Positions 1 to 8,453 of a DNA stretch of 39,069 nt are shown here, piece after piece (the first letter of the stretch is position 1; every line of letters begins with the position of its first letter). The stretch is taken from the NCBI GenBank assembly GCA_012523435.1, contig JAAYIP010000318.1, positions 1 to 39,069 on the forward strand, read 5' to 3'. A model generated the notes under the pieces. The model ran no database searches and was not told the DNA's origin. It saw only the letters and a program-made list of their open reading frames with translations. The translations under genes were made by a program, and so were the position numbers. Origin of the DNA: Bacteroidales bacterium (lineage in GTDB: Bacteria; Bacteroidota; Bacteroidia; Bacteroidales; UBA12481).

Positions 1-1
1 C

Positions 2-763
2 CGGGGTCAGATTTTAGCCATAGCACCTGATTACGAGGTCGATCCATCCAAAACCTCCGACTTGATACGGAATCACACCGAACAGTTACCGGTTTTAAAT
101 GGTGCTATTGAGGAGGTCAAGGCGATACGTCGTATCACCGGGGGGAAGGTTTTAGTTGGGCAGAGTGCCAGCGAGGGGCGGTTTAAGCAGTTATCGCCCA
201 ATTATGGAATTTTGCATCTAGCGATGCATACGATTACCGACCGATATAATCCGATGAATACCTGCCTGGTCTTCACGCCTGGTGAAAAGGGGAAAGAGGA
301 TGGGTTACTCTATGCGCATGAGCTTTACAATTCCTCCTGGAAGGCTTCATTGGCTGTGCTTTCAGCCTGTGAAACCGGCTCGGGGCAGATGGTCACTGGG
401 GAGGGTATTTTGAGTTTAGCGCGTGGTTTTATTTTTGCTGGTTGCCCGAATTTGATCATGACCATGTGGCCGGTTGACGACCTGTCGTCGCAAGAGGTCA
501 TGGAGCATTTCTACCAGGCTATCTGGTCGGGGGAAGCGTTAGCTGATGCTTTGGGCCAAGCCAAGCTCCGGTACTTGGAGTCTGCTGATAAGTTACACGC
601 CCATCCTCACTTTTGGGCTGGTTACCTTTTTCTGGGGAGCAACACGCCTTCTCCGGTTACCCCCCAGCCTGCCAGATTTTGGCTGGCCATTCCGGTCATT
701 GTTTCCTTCCTTGCTCTTCTTGTCCTTTTTCTCTTTTTATTCAGATTTATCCGAAAGCCTTGA
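2..763 (+). CDS. CHAT-domain cysteine peptidase, C-terminal part (cut by left window edge)
   Basis: The frame is open from base 2 and the true start lies outside the window, so only about 254 C-terminal residues are seen. It opens with a GQILAIAPDY segment and continues into a CHAT (caspase-like, TPR-associated) fold. Both expected catalytic residues are present: the His of LHLAMHT (codon 227-229) and the Cys of LSACETGSG (codon 368-370). The C-terminus carries one strongly hydrophobic helix (roughly the last 28 residues) followed by RFIRKP. By the positive-inside rule this puts the tail in the cytoplasm and the CHAT domain in the periplasm. Relatives usually have N-terminal TPR repeats, not visible here. 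It ends 29 bp from the convergent anti-sigma gene. Peptidase activity and substrate are inferred; the CHAT assignment is firm. Confidence 0.88.
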   Translation, partial: RGQILAIAPDYEVDPSKTSDLIRNHTEQLPVLNGAIEEVKAIRRITGGKVLVGQSASEGRFKQLSPNYGILHLAMHTITDRYNPMNTCLVFTPGEKGKEDGLLYAHELYNSSWKASLAVLSACETGSGQMVTGEGILSLARGFIFAGCPNLIMTMWPVDDLSSQEVMEHFYQAIWSGEALADALGQAKLRYLESADKLHAHPHFWAGYLFLGSNTPSPVTPQPARFWLAIPVIVSFLALLVLFLFLFRFIRKP

Positions 764-792
764 TCCTGAGCTGCTTGTTAACGGTCAGCTAC

Positions 793-1830
793 TTACTTCA
801 ATCTTTTCTCGATTTTAGGCAATAGGGCTTCGGCTTGTTCCGAATAAAAATGGTTTGAATCGGACTTCATCTCTTGCAATAATCCAATGGCTTCTCCGTA
901 TCTACGCTGGGTGATTAAGGCCCCAGCCAGGTACCATTCCATCTGATCAGAGATAATTGCCTCACGGCTGATTCGTGTCAGGTACTGTTCTGCGAGTTTT
1001 GGATCTCCGGCGAGATAGGCTGACATTCCAGCGTAGAGCAGAACGAAATCATCGCTAACTCCAGCTTTCATGCTTAGTTCCATCATCTCCAAAGATCCGT
1101 TGTAATCACCTTCATTAAATTTATTGACTCCTGATCTAAAAATCACCTGATCGGCCTCAACGGGCCCACGATATTGGGTTAAGCCTGTGTATGGTTCAAA
1201 AAATGGTTTGTCGGGTGGCTGTCCAACACCATATTGAGATGTTAGGAAAGCGATAGATGCAGAAGATATGATTAAGAAAGCAATTGCTGCAGCAGCCACG
1301 GCTTTGATGGATTGCCACCTCCGTCTTAAGGAATAGGGTTTGGTTTGGGCGTTCACCCTGTTCGCAATTCCACTGAGGGTCTCTCTTAACTCAGCAACAT
1401 CCTCTTCCATAATAGCTTGGTCGACCTCACGGCTCAAGCGCCCTAGGTTGTCGCCGGAGTATTCCGGAATCAGCGAGGAGGTTCCATCATCGACAAATGA
1501 GGAGCGAATTGTATCCAACTGTCTGACAAGAGTTTCGCTATTCATTTCGTTAATCGAATTATCAGCTGACCCAGATTGATCCGGATAAAGAAATAATGGC
1601 GCTTCGGTTATCAGATCCCGGTTATCCATACGGATTTTCACCAATCTATCCCGAAACCGGCGCATCTCCTCATCCATGAGCGACTGGTCGACTTCTTTAT
1701 GAAGTTGAAACAGAGCTGCAAATTCGGGATCATTCTCTAGGCGAGCTTCAAATTTCCGCTTTTGGGACAAGGTCATCTCCTCCCCCAAATACTGATCAAA
1801 AAGTTCGCTTAATTCAAAATCACCATTCAT
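793..1830 (-). CDS. Presumed membrane-spanning anti-sigma protein with TPR-like periplasmic domain
   Basis: A 345-residue protein whose start overlaps the end of the ECF sigma gene by 11 bp, the usual arrangement for a sigma/anti-sigma pair. The N-terminal ~170 residues are acidic and look cytoplasmic, a single membrane helix sits at about 177-196, and the ~120 C-terminal residues are helical with a TPR-like pattern (alternating Y/A/G positions in FNEGDYNGSLEMMELS and YLAGALITQRRYGEAIGLL). There is no zinc-binding HxxxCxxC motif, so it is not a ZAS-type anti-sigma factor. The cytoplasmic part contains a duplicated motif: residues 43-66 and 132-155 share L-x-[KR]-EVDQ-x-x-M-[DE]-E. The anti-sigma role is inferred from position and topology. 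A plain TPR membrane protein is the alternative. Confidence 0.72.
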   Translation of the reverse strand: MNGDFELSELFDQYLGEEMTLSQKRKFEARLENDPEFAALFQLHKEVDQSLMDEEMRRFRDRLVKIRMDNRDLITEAPLFLYPDQSGSADNSINEMNSETLVRQLDTIRSSFVDDGTSSLIPEYSGDNLGRLSREVDQAIMEEDVAELRETLSGIANRVNAQTKPYSLRRRWQSIKAVAAAAIAFLIISSASIAFLTSQYGVGQPPDKPFFEPYTGLTQYRGPVEADQVIFRSGVNKFNEGDYNGSLEMMELSMKAGVSDDFVLLYAGMSAYLAGDPKLAEQYLTRISREAIISDQMEWYLAGALITQRRYGEAIGLLQEMKSDSNHFYSEQAEALLPKIEKRLK

Positions 1831-2431
1831 CTTTTAGATATTTAAAATTTAGATCGTTCTGTATTCTCTTAATCAACATATCCTTACACTCGTACTTTTT
1901 CTTTTTCAGAAAGTGCTCACTTCTCACATTCATGATTCGAGCCATCTCTTTCAGCGGAACTTTCCTGAGCACTAACTTCAGAATCTCCTGGCACTCTGGC
2001 TTCAGAGTCTTAAAGTGCTTTTGGTATAGACGGTATCGCTCCTGCTCCTTATACTCCTGTTCAATCTGGTCGTCAATCTTGATGTAAACTTCATTCTCAG
2101 TCAACGTTGTCAGTTTTATCTGACGGTTGTCCAGTTGTTGCAACCAGAGCAGCCTGCAAACTGAATACAGGTAGGACTTGAACGCACAAGTCAACTCCAG
2201 ATCATCCCTTTTGATCTTTTTATATATCAAGATCATAGCCTCCTGGAACACATCCTGCGCATCTTCGTCCGATCCGCTGTTTCTAATGACAAAGAACCTA
2301 ATAGACGGATAATACATCCGATAAACATACTCTAACACAGCACCATCACTCGAACGCAATCCTTCGATTATCGCCTCAACGGTGTAGTGCACTAATTGTT
2401 TATCAGGATTTTTATGAAAAGGGAACCCCAA
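1820..2431 (-). CDS. ECF-type RNA polymerase sigma factor
   Basis: A 203-residue sigma-70 family protein of ECF architecture. Region 2 is seen around residues 35-95 (YRMYYPSIRFFVIRNSGSDE, then DAQDVFQEAMILIYKK, then the SYLYSVCRLLWLQQL stretch). Region 4 is at about 130-195, with the recognition-helix part being LKEMARIMNVRSEHFLKKKK. The start used is TTG at 2429-2431; no ATG occurs before residue 38, well inside region 2, so a TTG or the GTG at codon 14 must be used. The anti-sigma-like gene overlaps its end. Region 4 is lysine-rich and lacks the usual xVKSR sequence, so promoter recognition may be unusual. Sigma family is clear; target genes are unknown. Confidence 0.87.
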   Translation of the reverse strand: MGFPFHKNPDKQLVHYTVEAIIEGLRSSDGAVLEYVYRMYYPSIRFFVIRNSGSDEDAQDVFQEAMILIYKKIKRDDLELTCAFKSYLYSVCRLLWLQQLDNRQIKLTTLTENEVYIKIDDQIEQEYKEQERYRLYQKHFKTLKPECQEILKLVLRKVPLKEMARIMNVRSEHFLKKKKYECKDMLIKRIQNDLNFKYLKDEW

Positions 2432-2571
2432 TTTTCAGTTTTTTTTTCAACAAAATTTAAAAAAGGCCAGTTGATTCGTGATTGAAGGTTCAAATTTAGG
2501 TTAAAAACCAGGCACATACTTCAGTGGAAGAGCCTTGACAGGTGAAATAATACAACTATTTGACAAACGGG

Positions 2572-2928
2572 AAAAAAGCAGCAGGCCTGTAAGCCGGATT
2601 CTGTTTCCCAGGTTGGGATTCTACCATTTATCCAGGCCCAGGATCACTCCGGGGCTCTAACGACCTACCCCCCGACTCGGACGAGCAGTCCTCAATCGCC
2701 GGTATGCATGGTCTTTCAACCCATCAGGCGTACAGCTCCGACCGTCACCGGCCTGACTGGTGGGCTCTTACCCCACCTTTTCACCCTTATCCCAACGAAT
2801 CGGGACGGTTATTTTCTGTTACGCTACTGTGCCTCACGACACCTTCCCGTTAGGAAGGATGGTGCTCTGCGTTGCCCGGACTTTCCTCTCCTACGTTTTC
2901 ACGAAGCAGCGGTAGAACAGCCTGCTGC
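2572..2928 (-). ncRNA. rnpB: RNase P RNA (M1-type, bacterial class A)
   Basis: The minus strand reads the conserved RNase P core: GGAGAGGAAAGUCCGGGC close to the 5' end (complement at about 2876-2893), a central GUGAAAAGGUGGGGUAAGAG segment, and near the 3' end AUAAAUGGUAGAAU and CAGAAUCCGGCUUACAG. The terminal helix P1 can be placed exactly: GCAGCAGGC at 2928-2920 pairs perfectly with GCCUGCUGC at 2586-2578. It is followed at once by a six-U tract (2577-2572), so P1 probably also works in termination. Length about 351 nt without the U-tract, normal for this RNA. It is the catalytic RNA that trims tRNA 5' leaders. Any protein reading frame on either strand here is an artefact. Confidence 0.97.
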
Positions 2929-2933
2929 AAGTG

Positions 2934-2941
2934 CAAAAGTA
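2934..2941 (-). promoter_or_regulatory. Bacteroidota -7 element of the rnpB promoter
   Basis: The minus strand reads TACTTTTG, a full match to the Bacteroidota -7 consensus TAnnTTTG. It lies five bases before the first P1 base of RNase P RNA at 2928, which is where this class of promoter should start transcription. No good TTTG -33 box is found 19-21 bp upstream. That upstream part would lie inside the last codons of the Smr-domain gene, which may constrain it. Confidence 0.65.
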
Positions 2942-2949
2942 GTGAATTA

Positions 2950-4014
2950 TTACTTCTTATTCTGCCGGATTAATACCCGCGTAGCTCCAAACCCATATTC
3001 CCGAAATGAAGCATCCTGATAGTGACAGAAGGTGTAATCTTCCTCCACAACCTTCCGTAACTCCGACTTGAGCGTTCCATTTCCCACTCCATGGATAAAT
3101 ATGATCTCACTCTCATTATCAATAATAGCAGCATCGAGCTCCTCCCTGAACTTAGCCATCTGGATGGATAAAATTTGACTATTCGATAAGCCTACCACAC
3201 TATCCATTAGTTTGTTAATGTGTAAATCAATCTCAATCGGAAGTCGGTTGGATGTTTCCTGCTTAACCCGTGGCTTTTGTTTAGACTCTTTATCAATCAA
3301 GACCTTAGCGATGTCTTGCTGAGTCAACTGTTCAATCTTTTCAGCCAATTCTGCGCGATCATCAGACGAATCATCAAGGCGAAAGAGTTGTGCCGGTTCA
3401 TCCAGCAGATCATTGGTTCGATACGATCCTGGGGATGCGAATTTTTTCGCCTGAAAAAGCAAATGGAAGTCCACAGGTTTCATTGGGTTACCATTCTTTT
3501 CGGGTATTAAAATCCCCTGAATGGTAAATCCTTTGATCTCGGATAAACGTTCAAGAGGATAGGTATCCAGCATCAGAAGCAAACCTGATTCCACAACATC
3601 TTCGACGACTACTTTCGCTTCATTTTCATATCGCTCAAAAACTACGGCACGAAATGAGGCCCCTAGGTCATTAAGTAACTGCAGCTGGATTCCACTGAAT
3701 TCTCCGGCTGAATCCACCATTTGAGTCACCGCCAGAAAAACGCCTGTACCTTTAGTGTTCTGTCCCTTGGCAGGTTCGGCGTCCACCGGAATGGAAGTCA
3801 TGGAAGGTTTATCGGGGACTTGGATATTGACGAATCCTGATCTTTCGGGCTTTTCTTCGGGTATGTAAACCAATCGACTCGCCGGCACCGGCATATCCCA
3901 ACCATCAGTTGTTCGGATCTCAACCATGCCACTTTTAAGGACCCTGACAACCCTGCCCTCGCCTACATCATCAATAAATCGAACGAGATCACCGGGGTTT
4001 AGTGTATAAGCCAT
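2950..4014 (-). CDS. DUF2027 / Smr-domain protein
   Basis: A 354-residue protein. The N-terminal ~90 residues (YTLNPGDLVRFIDDVGEGRVVRV and the following WDMPVPASRLVYI) match the DUF2027 module found in Bacteroidota. A beta-rich middle part covers about 90-220. The C-terminal ~85 residues are an Smr domain: EIDLHINKL stands for the LDLHG motif, and FIHGVGNGTLKSELRK contains the HGxGxGxL core. Smr domains are nucleases or nucleic-acid binders in MutS2 and related proteins; here there is no MutS part, so the role is unknown. I start at the ATG of MAYTLNPGD (4012-4014) instead of a TTG six codons upstream. The gene is divergent from queA with 52 bp between starts, and rnpB follows it closely. Confidence 0.87.
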   Translation of the reverse strand: MAYTLNPGDLVRFIDDVGEGRVVRVLKSGMVEIRTTDGWDMPVPASRLVYIPEEKPERSGFVNIQVPDKPSMTSIPVDAEPAKGQNTKGTGVFLAVTQMVDSAGEFSGIQLQLLNDLGASFRAVVFERYENEAKVVVEDVVESGLLLMLDTYPLERLSEIKGFTIQGILIPEKNGNPMKPVDFHLLFQAKKFASPGSYRTNDLLDEPAQLFRLDDSSDDRAELAEKIEQLTQQDIAKVLIDKESKQKPRVKQETSNRLPIEIDLHINKLMDSVVGLSNSQILSIQMAKFREELDAAIIDNESEIIFIHGVGNGTLKSELRKVVEEDYTFCHYQDASFREYGFGATRVLIRQNKK

Positions 4015-4066
4015 GACAGATAATTTGGACAAAGTTACCTAATTTCGCTGCCGATCGAAAAAACGT

Positions 4067-5293
4067 TTGATACTACCCAGCATCCATATCGACCAATATT
4101 TTTATGACCTTCCAGAGGAAAGAATTGCCAAATTTCCACTGGCAAATCGTGACGAGAGTCAGTTATTGCTTTACAATAAGCATGGCATTTCTCACACACG
4201 ATTTTCCGAAATCGATCAGTGCATCCCCCCCTCCTCATTGATGGTCTGGAATGATACCCGGGTTATCCAGGCAAGGCTATCCTTTCATAAAGCCAGCGGG
4301 GCACAGATTGAAGTTTTTCTTCTTGAACCAGCTGCTCCTGCCGATTACTCCTTGATTTTCAATACACAAGGATCATGCTCTTGGTATTGCCTGGTGGGGA
4401 ATAAGAAACGTTGGCGCGACCAGTCGATTCTTACCACCAGCCAGACTATCAAGGGCAAGACCATTGAATTCCATGCTGAGCTGGAACAAGACAACGGGAA
4501 AGAGAGCCGAATTAAATTGAGCTGGAACCCAACTAATCTATCGTTTCATGAAATTATGGACCTTTTTGGTCATACACCCCTCCCCCCTTACCTAAAACGT
4601 GAAGCTCTCCCGGATGACAAGGACAGATACCAAACAGTTTATGCCTTAGCTGAGGGGTCGGTAGCAGCACCTACTGCAGGTTTGCATTTTACCCCAACAG
4701 TAATCGATAAATTAACCCACAAAGGAATTCAGATTGAATCAGTAACCCTGCACGTGGGAGCCGGTACGTTTGTTCCGGTTAAGGAGTCTGATGTTCGGAA
4801 CCACAACATGCACCAGGAGGTGGTAAGTATTAATAAAACCCTGATTTTTAAACTATTTGAGCAATTCAAAGATCCTCTCATTGCGGTTGGAACCACCACC
4901 CTGCGTTCGCTAGAGAGTCTTTTCTGGATGGGTTGTGCACTTCTGAATCGACCGGATATGTCGGAAGACGAACTTCACGTTGAACAGTGGGCCCCCTACC
5001 AAGGTACCGCCATCCCAAGCAGGGAGGATGCTCTTAACGCAATACTCAAGTACCTGAGCGACAGGAGACTCACAAGCATCCGTTTTACCACTCGGCTGAT
5101 CATTGTACCAGGATACCGGTTTCGCATGGTCAAGAGTCTGATTACCAACTTCCATCAACCTGGGAGCACGCTACTTCTTTTAGTGGCAGCCTTTTCCGGA
5201 AACCATTGGAAGGAAATTTATGATTATGCCATGCTGCATGGCTTTCGTTTCCTGAGCTACGGAGACAGTTCATTACTTGAATTATCAGAGTGA
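4067..5293 (+). CDS. queA: S-adenosylmethionine:tRNA ribosyltransferase-isomerase
   Basis: QueA transfers and isomerises the ribosyl group of SAM onto 7-aminomethyl-7-deazaguanine at the tRNA wobble base, giving epoxyqueuosine. Family motifs are plain: FYDLPEERIAKFPLANRDES at the N-terminus, VWNDTRVIQARL, VAAPTAGLHFTPTVIDKL, LHVGAGTFVPVK, GTTTLRSLES and the C-terminal NFHQPGSTLLLLVAAF. At 408 residues it is longer than the ~350-residue E. coli enzyme; the extra length lies mainly between VGNKKRWRDQ and the AAPTAGLHF core. The start is TTG at 4067; an in-frame stop at 4040-4042 limits extension and no ATG is near. Its stop overlaps the GTG start of the next gene (GTGA, 5290-5293), so the two are probably translationally coupled. 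Confidence 0.96.
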   Translation: MILPSIHIDQYFYDLPEERIAKFPLANRDESQLLLYNKHGISHTRFSEIDQCIPPSSLMVWNDTRVIQARLSFHKASGAQIEVFLLEPAAPADYSLIFNTQGSCSWYCLVGNKKRWRDQSILTTSQTIKGKTIEFHAELEQDNGKESRIKLSWNPTNLSFHEIMDLFGHTPLPPYLKREALPDDKDRYQTVYALAEGSVAAPTAGLHFTPTVIDKLTHKGIQIESVTLHVGAGTFVPVKESDVRNHNMHQEVVSINKTLIFKLFEQFKDPLIAVGTTTLRSLESLFWMGCALLNRPDMSEDELHVEQWAPYQGTAIPSREDALNAILKYLSDRRLTSIRFTTRLIIVPGYRFRMVKSLITNFHQPGSTLLLLVAAFSGNHWKEIYDYAMLHGFRFLSYGDSSLLELSE

Positions 5294-7185
5294 ATAGCAG
5301 TAATTATTATCCCGCCACCTACGATCTCAAACGGTGGCTGCCCGGCACCAGAAAGGAGGTAGCCTTGTTAGGGTGGGATCAGCCCGACATCATTCTCTTT
5401 TCGGGAGATGCGTATATAGATCACCCCTCCTTTGGTGCTTCCGTGATCGGGCGGGTACTTGAAGATGCCGGATATAAAGTTGCCCTGGTTGCTCAACCCA
5501 ATTGGCAAGATGATTTACGAGATTTTACCAAGCTGGGGGTTCCCCGGCTCTTTTTTGGGATCACTGCCGGGAACATGGATTCAATGGTTAACCACTATAC
5601 GGCTAACCGGCGACTTCGTTCCAATGATGCCTACTCCATCGGCGGGAAAAGCGGGTTTCGACCGGATCGTGCAGCTACGGTATATGCCAGCATCCTGCGG
5701 AGGCTGTTTCCCGAGCAACTCATCATCTCCGGAGGAATTGAAGTCTCACTCAGAAGATTAGCCCACTACGATTATTGGGATGACAAGATCATGCCCAGCT
5801 TGCTGGAATCAACCAACTTGGATTACCTTTTTTATGGCAATGCAGAACGTTCCATCGTTGAGTTTGCCAAAAAAATAGATGAACAGGTGTCGGTTGACGA
5901 GATACGGAGGATGCCTCAGATTGCCTATCGGATTAGCCCAAAGGACTCATTGCCAATGTTTCCGGATAGAAAAACTATCAACCTATATTCCTATGAAGAG
6001 GTCGTCCGTGATGGGTCCAAACACGCACAAAACTTCAGGCGCATTGAGGAAGAGTCCAATGTTCTGCTCGCAGATCGACTGATTCAGCAACATGGCGACT
6101 CTCTTGTCGTGGTTAACCCCCCTGACCTGCCAGCTTCAACAGAAGAACTCGACCATTGGCATGATCTTCCCTATACTCGTCTTCCTCACCCACGATATTG
6201 GAAAAAGCCTTTGATCCCCGCTTTTGAAATGATCCGCTTTTCGGTCAATATTCATAGAGGATGCTTTGGTGGATGTGCTTTTTGCACCATTTCTGCCCAT
6301 CAGGGCAAACACATCAGTAGTCGAAGTGAGGAATCTATCCTAAAAGAGGTATCTCAAACCATCCAAATGCCTGGTTTCAAAGGATATCTGTCAGATTTGG
6401 GTGGTCCATCAGCCAACATGTACCGAATGGAACCTTACGATCGGAAGAAGTGTCTCAAGTGCCGACGGCCATCCTGTGTCTATCCCACCTTGTGCCGGAA
6501 CATTAATGTAAGTCACCAACCCCTGTTGAACCTATACAGAAAAGTCAGAGAAATCCCCGGTATCAAAAAAGCTTTTATCGGATCGGGAATTCGATATGAT
6601 CTTTTTCAGAATGAAAGAGCTAGGAATGATCGCTCCTTGCGGGAATATCCGGAGGAGCTGATCCGATATCATGTCTCAGGCCGACTCAAAGTGGCTCCTG
6701 AACACACTGAAGATCATGTACTTACTAACATGCGAAAACCAACCTTTGATCAATACATTCAGTTTAGCCGAAATTTCAAAGCAGTCAATAAAAGGTATGG
6801 AATGAACCAGGAGTTGATTCCCTATTTCATTTCGAGTCATCCGGGCTGTCAGTTGGCCGATATGGCAGAACTTGCGATCAAAACCAGGGAATCGGAGCTT
6901 CAGTTGGAGCAAGTTCAGGATTTTACACCGACTCCCATGACCCTAGCCACCACAATGTATTGCACCGGTTTGGATCCATACACCCTCAAGCCAGTTAATG
7001 TCGCCAGAAGCAGAGAAGAAAAACTGGATCAGAGGCGATTATTCTTCTGGAACAAACCGGAAGAGAAACAGCAGATCATGATCGTCCTTAAAAAATCGGG
7101 GCGCACCGATCTGATTCCAAGACTTTTCCCTGGCAAACAGTTAAAACATGTTAAAACGAAGAATAAAAAACGAAGCAATCGATAA
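5290..7185 (+). CDS. ygiQ: YgiQ-family radical SAM protein
   Basis: A 631-residue UPF0313/YgiQ protein. The N-terminal domain has the family signature LGWDQPDIILFSGDAYIDHPSFG. The radical SAM core follows with RGCFGGCAFCTISAHQGK, whose CxxxCxxC cysteines bind the [4Fe-4S] cluster that cleaves SAM. A second cysteine-rich stretch (KKCLKCRRPSC..PTLC) after the core and the LKVAPEHTEDHVL and DFTPTPMTLATTMYCTG motifs are also typical. The C-terminus ends in a basic tail (KQLKHVKTKNKKRSNR). It starts with GTG overlapping the queA stop by four bases. The family reaction has not been settled as far as I know; coupling to queA hints at RNA modification, but that is only contextual. Confidence 0.94.
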   Translation: MNSSNYYPATYDLKRWLPGTRKEVALLGWDQPDIILFSGDAYIDHPSFGASVIGRVLEDAGYKVALVAQPNWQDDLRDFTKLGVPRLFFGITAGNMDSMVNHYTANRRLRSNDAYSIGGKSGFRPDRAATVYASILRRLFPEQLIISGGIEVSLRRLAHYDYWDDKIMPSLLESTNLDYLFYGNAERSIVEFAKKIDEQVSVDEIRRMPQIAYRISPKDSLPMFPDRKTINLYSYEEVVRDGSKHAQNFRRIEEESNVLLADRLIQQHGDSLVVVNPPDLPASTEELDHWHDLPYTRLPHPRYWKKPLIPAFEMIRFSVNIHRGCFGGCAFCTISAHQGKHISSRSEESILKEVSQTIQMPGFKGYLSDLGGPSANMYRMEPYDRKKCLKCRRPSCVYPTLCRNINVSHQPLLNLYRKVREIPGIKKAFIGSGIRYDLFQNERARNDRSLREYPEELIRYHVSGRLKVAPEHTEDHVLTNMRKPTFDQYIQFSRNFKAVNKRYGMNQELIPYFISSHPGCQLADMAELAIKTRESELQLEQVQDFTPTPMTLATTMYCTGLDPYTLKPVNVARSREEKLDQRRLFFWNKPEEKQQIMIVLKKSGRTDLIPRLFPGKQLKHVKTKNKKRSNR

Positions 7186-7205
7186 ATTCGCAAAAACGAA
7201 ACTCC

Positions 7206-8453
7206 ATGAAAAAGCTTTCCACTTTCAGTATCCTCGCAGCAATTGCTTTACTGATCGGCTCATTCTCTTCCTGCAAGCAAGAATCCATTGAAGAGAAAGC
7301 CGCCCGCATCCACGACCAGGTTTACACGGTTGATTCTCATAATGATACGCCCATGCGATTTTCCGATAGCACGTATAATATGTCGGAAAGGCATGATTCA
7401 CGCAAAGGCGGTGGTAAAGTGGATTTCGCCAGGATGAAAGAGGGAGGCCTTGACGGAGCCTTCTTTGCTGTTTTTGTTGGTCAAGGGCCTTTGACCGAGG
7501 AGGGAAGGGCCAGTGTTTACCAACGGACTATGCGGATATTCAGGAGCGTAGAACGTACGATTGAAGAGAATTCTGCGGTTTGTGGATTAGCCTTAAGTCC
7601 CGAGGATGGCTATCGTCTTGAAAAAGAAGGAAAACGCGCGGTGTTTATCGGTATTGAAAATGGATATCCGATCGGAACCGATATCCGTCGAGTTGAAGAA
7701 TTTTATAACCTCGGAGCGAGATATATCACACTCTCCCATAGCCGAAATAATGATATTTGTGACTCATCGACAGACAAAGCTGGCCCGTTACATAATGGAT
7801 TGAGCGATTTTGGACGGGACGTAGTAAAAGAGATTAATCGCCTGGGGATTATGGTGGATGTTTCCCATATCTCTGACAAATCTTTTTATGATGTGATTGA
7901 AACCAGCCAGGTACCAGTCATTGCCTCACATAGCTGTGCCAGAGCACTTTGCGATAATCCCAGAAATTTAGATGATGAGATGCTCCGTACCTTAGCCGAT
8001 AATGGTGGGGTTATCCAGATGTGTATTCTCTCGGCATACCTCAAAAACCCGGAACCAAACCCGGAGCGTCAGGCTGCTGAAGCCCTTTTCAACGAGAAGT
8101 ATAACAACTGGGAGGGACTGACGGATGAAGAGCTGAAGCAAGCCCGCAGAGAGTATTCTCTATTAAGGAGGCAGTTTCCGGATAAACTGGCCACTGTTAG
8201 TGATATGGTTGACCACATCGATCATGTTGTAGAAGTAGCTGGGATAGATCATATTGGCGTTGGTACAGACTTTGACGGTGGAGGTGACTTGCAGGATTGT
8301 TTCGATGTAAGCGAGATGGGTAATATCACCCTCGAGTTAGTGAAACGTGGATACAGTCAAAAGGAAATCAAAAAAATCTGGGGAGGGAATCTCTTCCGGG
8401 TGATGCAAGAAGTTCAGGACTTCGCCGCCAAACAAGCACAGGCAGGAAACTAG
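7206..8453 (+). CDS. Membrane dipeptidase (peptidase family M19), lipoprotein
   Basis: A 415-residue renal-dipeptidase homologue. It has a lipoprotein signal (hydrophobic stretch, then FSSC with the lipid-modified Cys at about residue 23), so it probably sits in the outer membrane or faces the periplasm. Zinc ligands of the binuclear M19 site are recognisable in order: the HxD of VDSHNDTP, the Glu of FIGIENGYP, the His of VDVSHISD, the His of VIASHSCARALCDNPRNL, and the Asp of GVGTDFDGGGD. Expected activity is hydrolysis of dipeptides, including those with D-residues. It begins 20 bp after ygiQ. Its TAG stop lies in a CTAG tetranucleotide shared with the stop of the facing gene. Confidence 0.93.
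   Translation: MKKLSTFSILAAIALLIGSFSSCKQESIEEKAARIHDQVYTVDSHNDTPMRFSDSTYNMSERHDSRKGGGKVDFARMKEGGLDGAFFAVFVGQGPLTEEGRASVYQRTMRIFRSVERTIEENSAVCGLALSPEDGYRLEKEGKRAVFIGIENGYPIGTDIRRVEEFYNLGARYITLSHSRNNDICDSSTDKAGPLHNGLSDFGRDVVKEINRLGIMVDVSHISDKSFYDVIETSQVPVIASHSCARALCDNPRNLDDEMLRTLADNGGVIQMCILSAYLKNPEPNPERQAAEALFNEKYNNWEGLTDEELKQARREYSLLRRQFPDKLATVSDMVDHIDHVVEVAGIDHIGVGTDFDGGGDLQDCFDVSEMGNITLELVKRGYSQKEIKKIWGGNLFRVMQEVQDFAAKQAQAGN

Noticed and set aside
764-792. AGCTG / CAGCT inverted repeat between the CHAT and anti-sigma genes as a terminator
   Set aside because: Only five base pairs with a long loop and no U-run on either strand.
2708-3019. 103-residue open frame on the plus strand across 2708-3019
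   Set aside because: It lies antisense to RNase P RNA and runs into the Smr-domain gene; it has no protein-family features.
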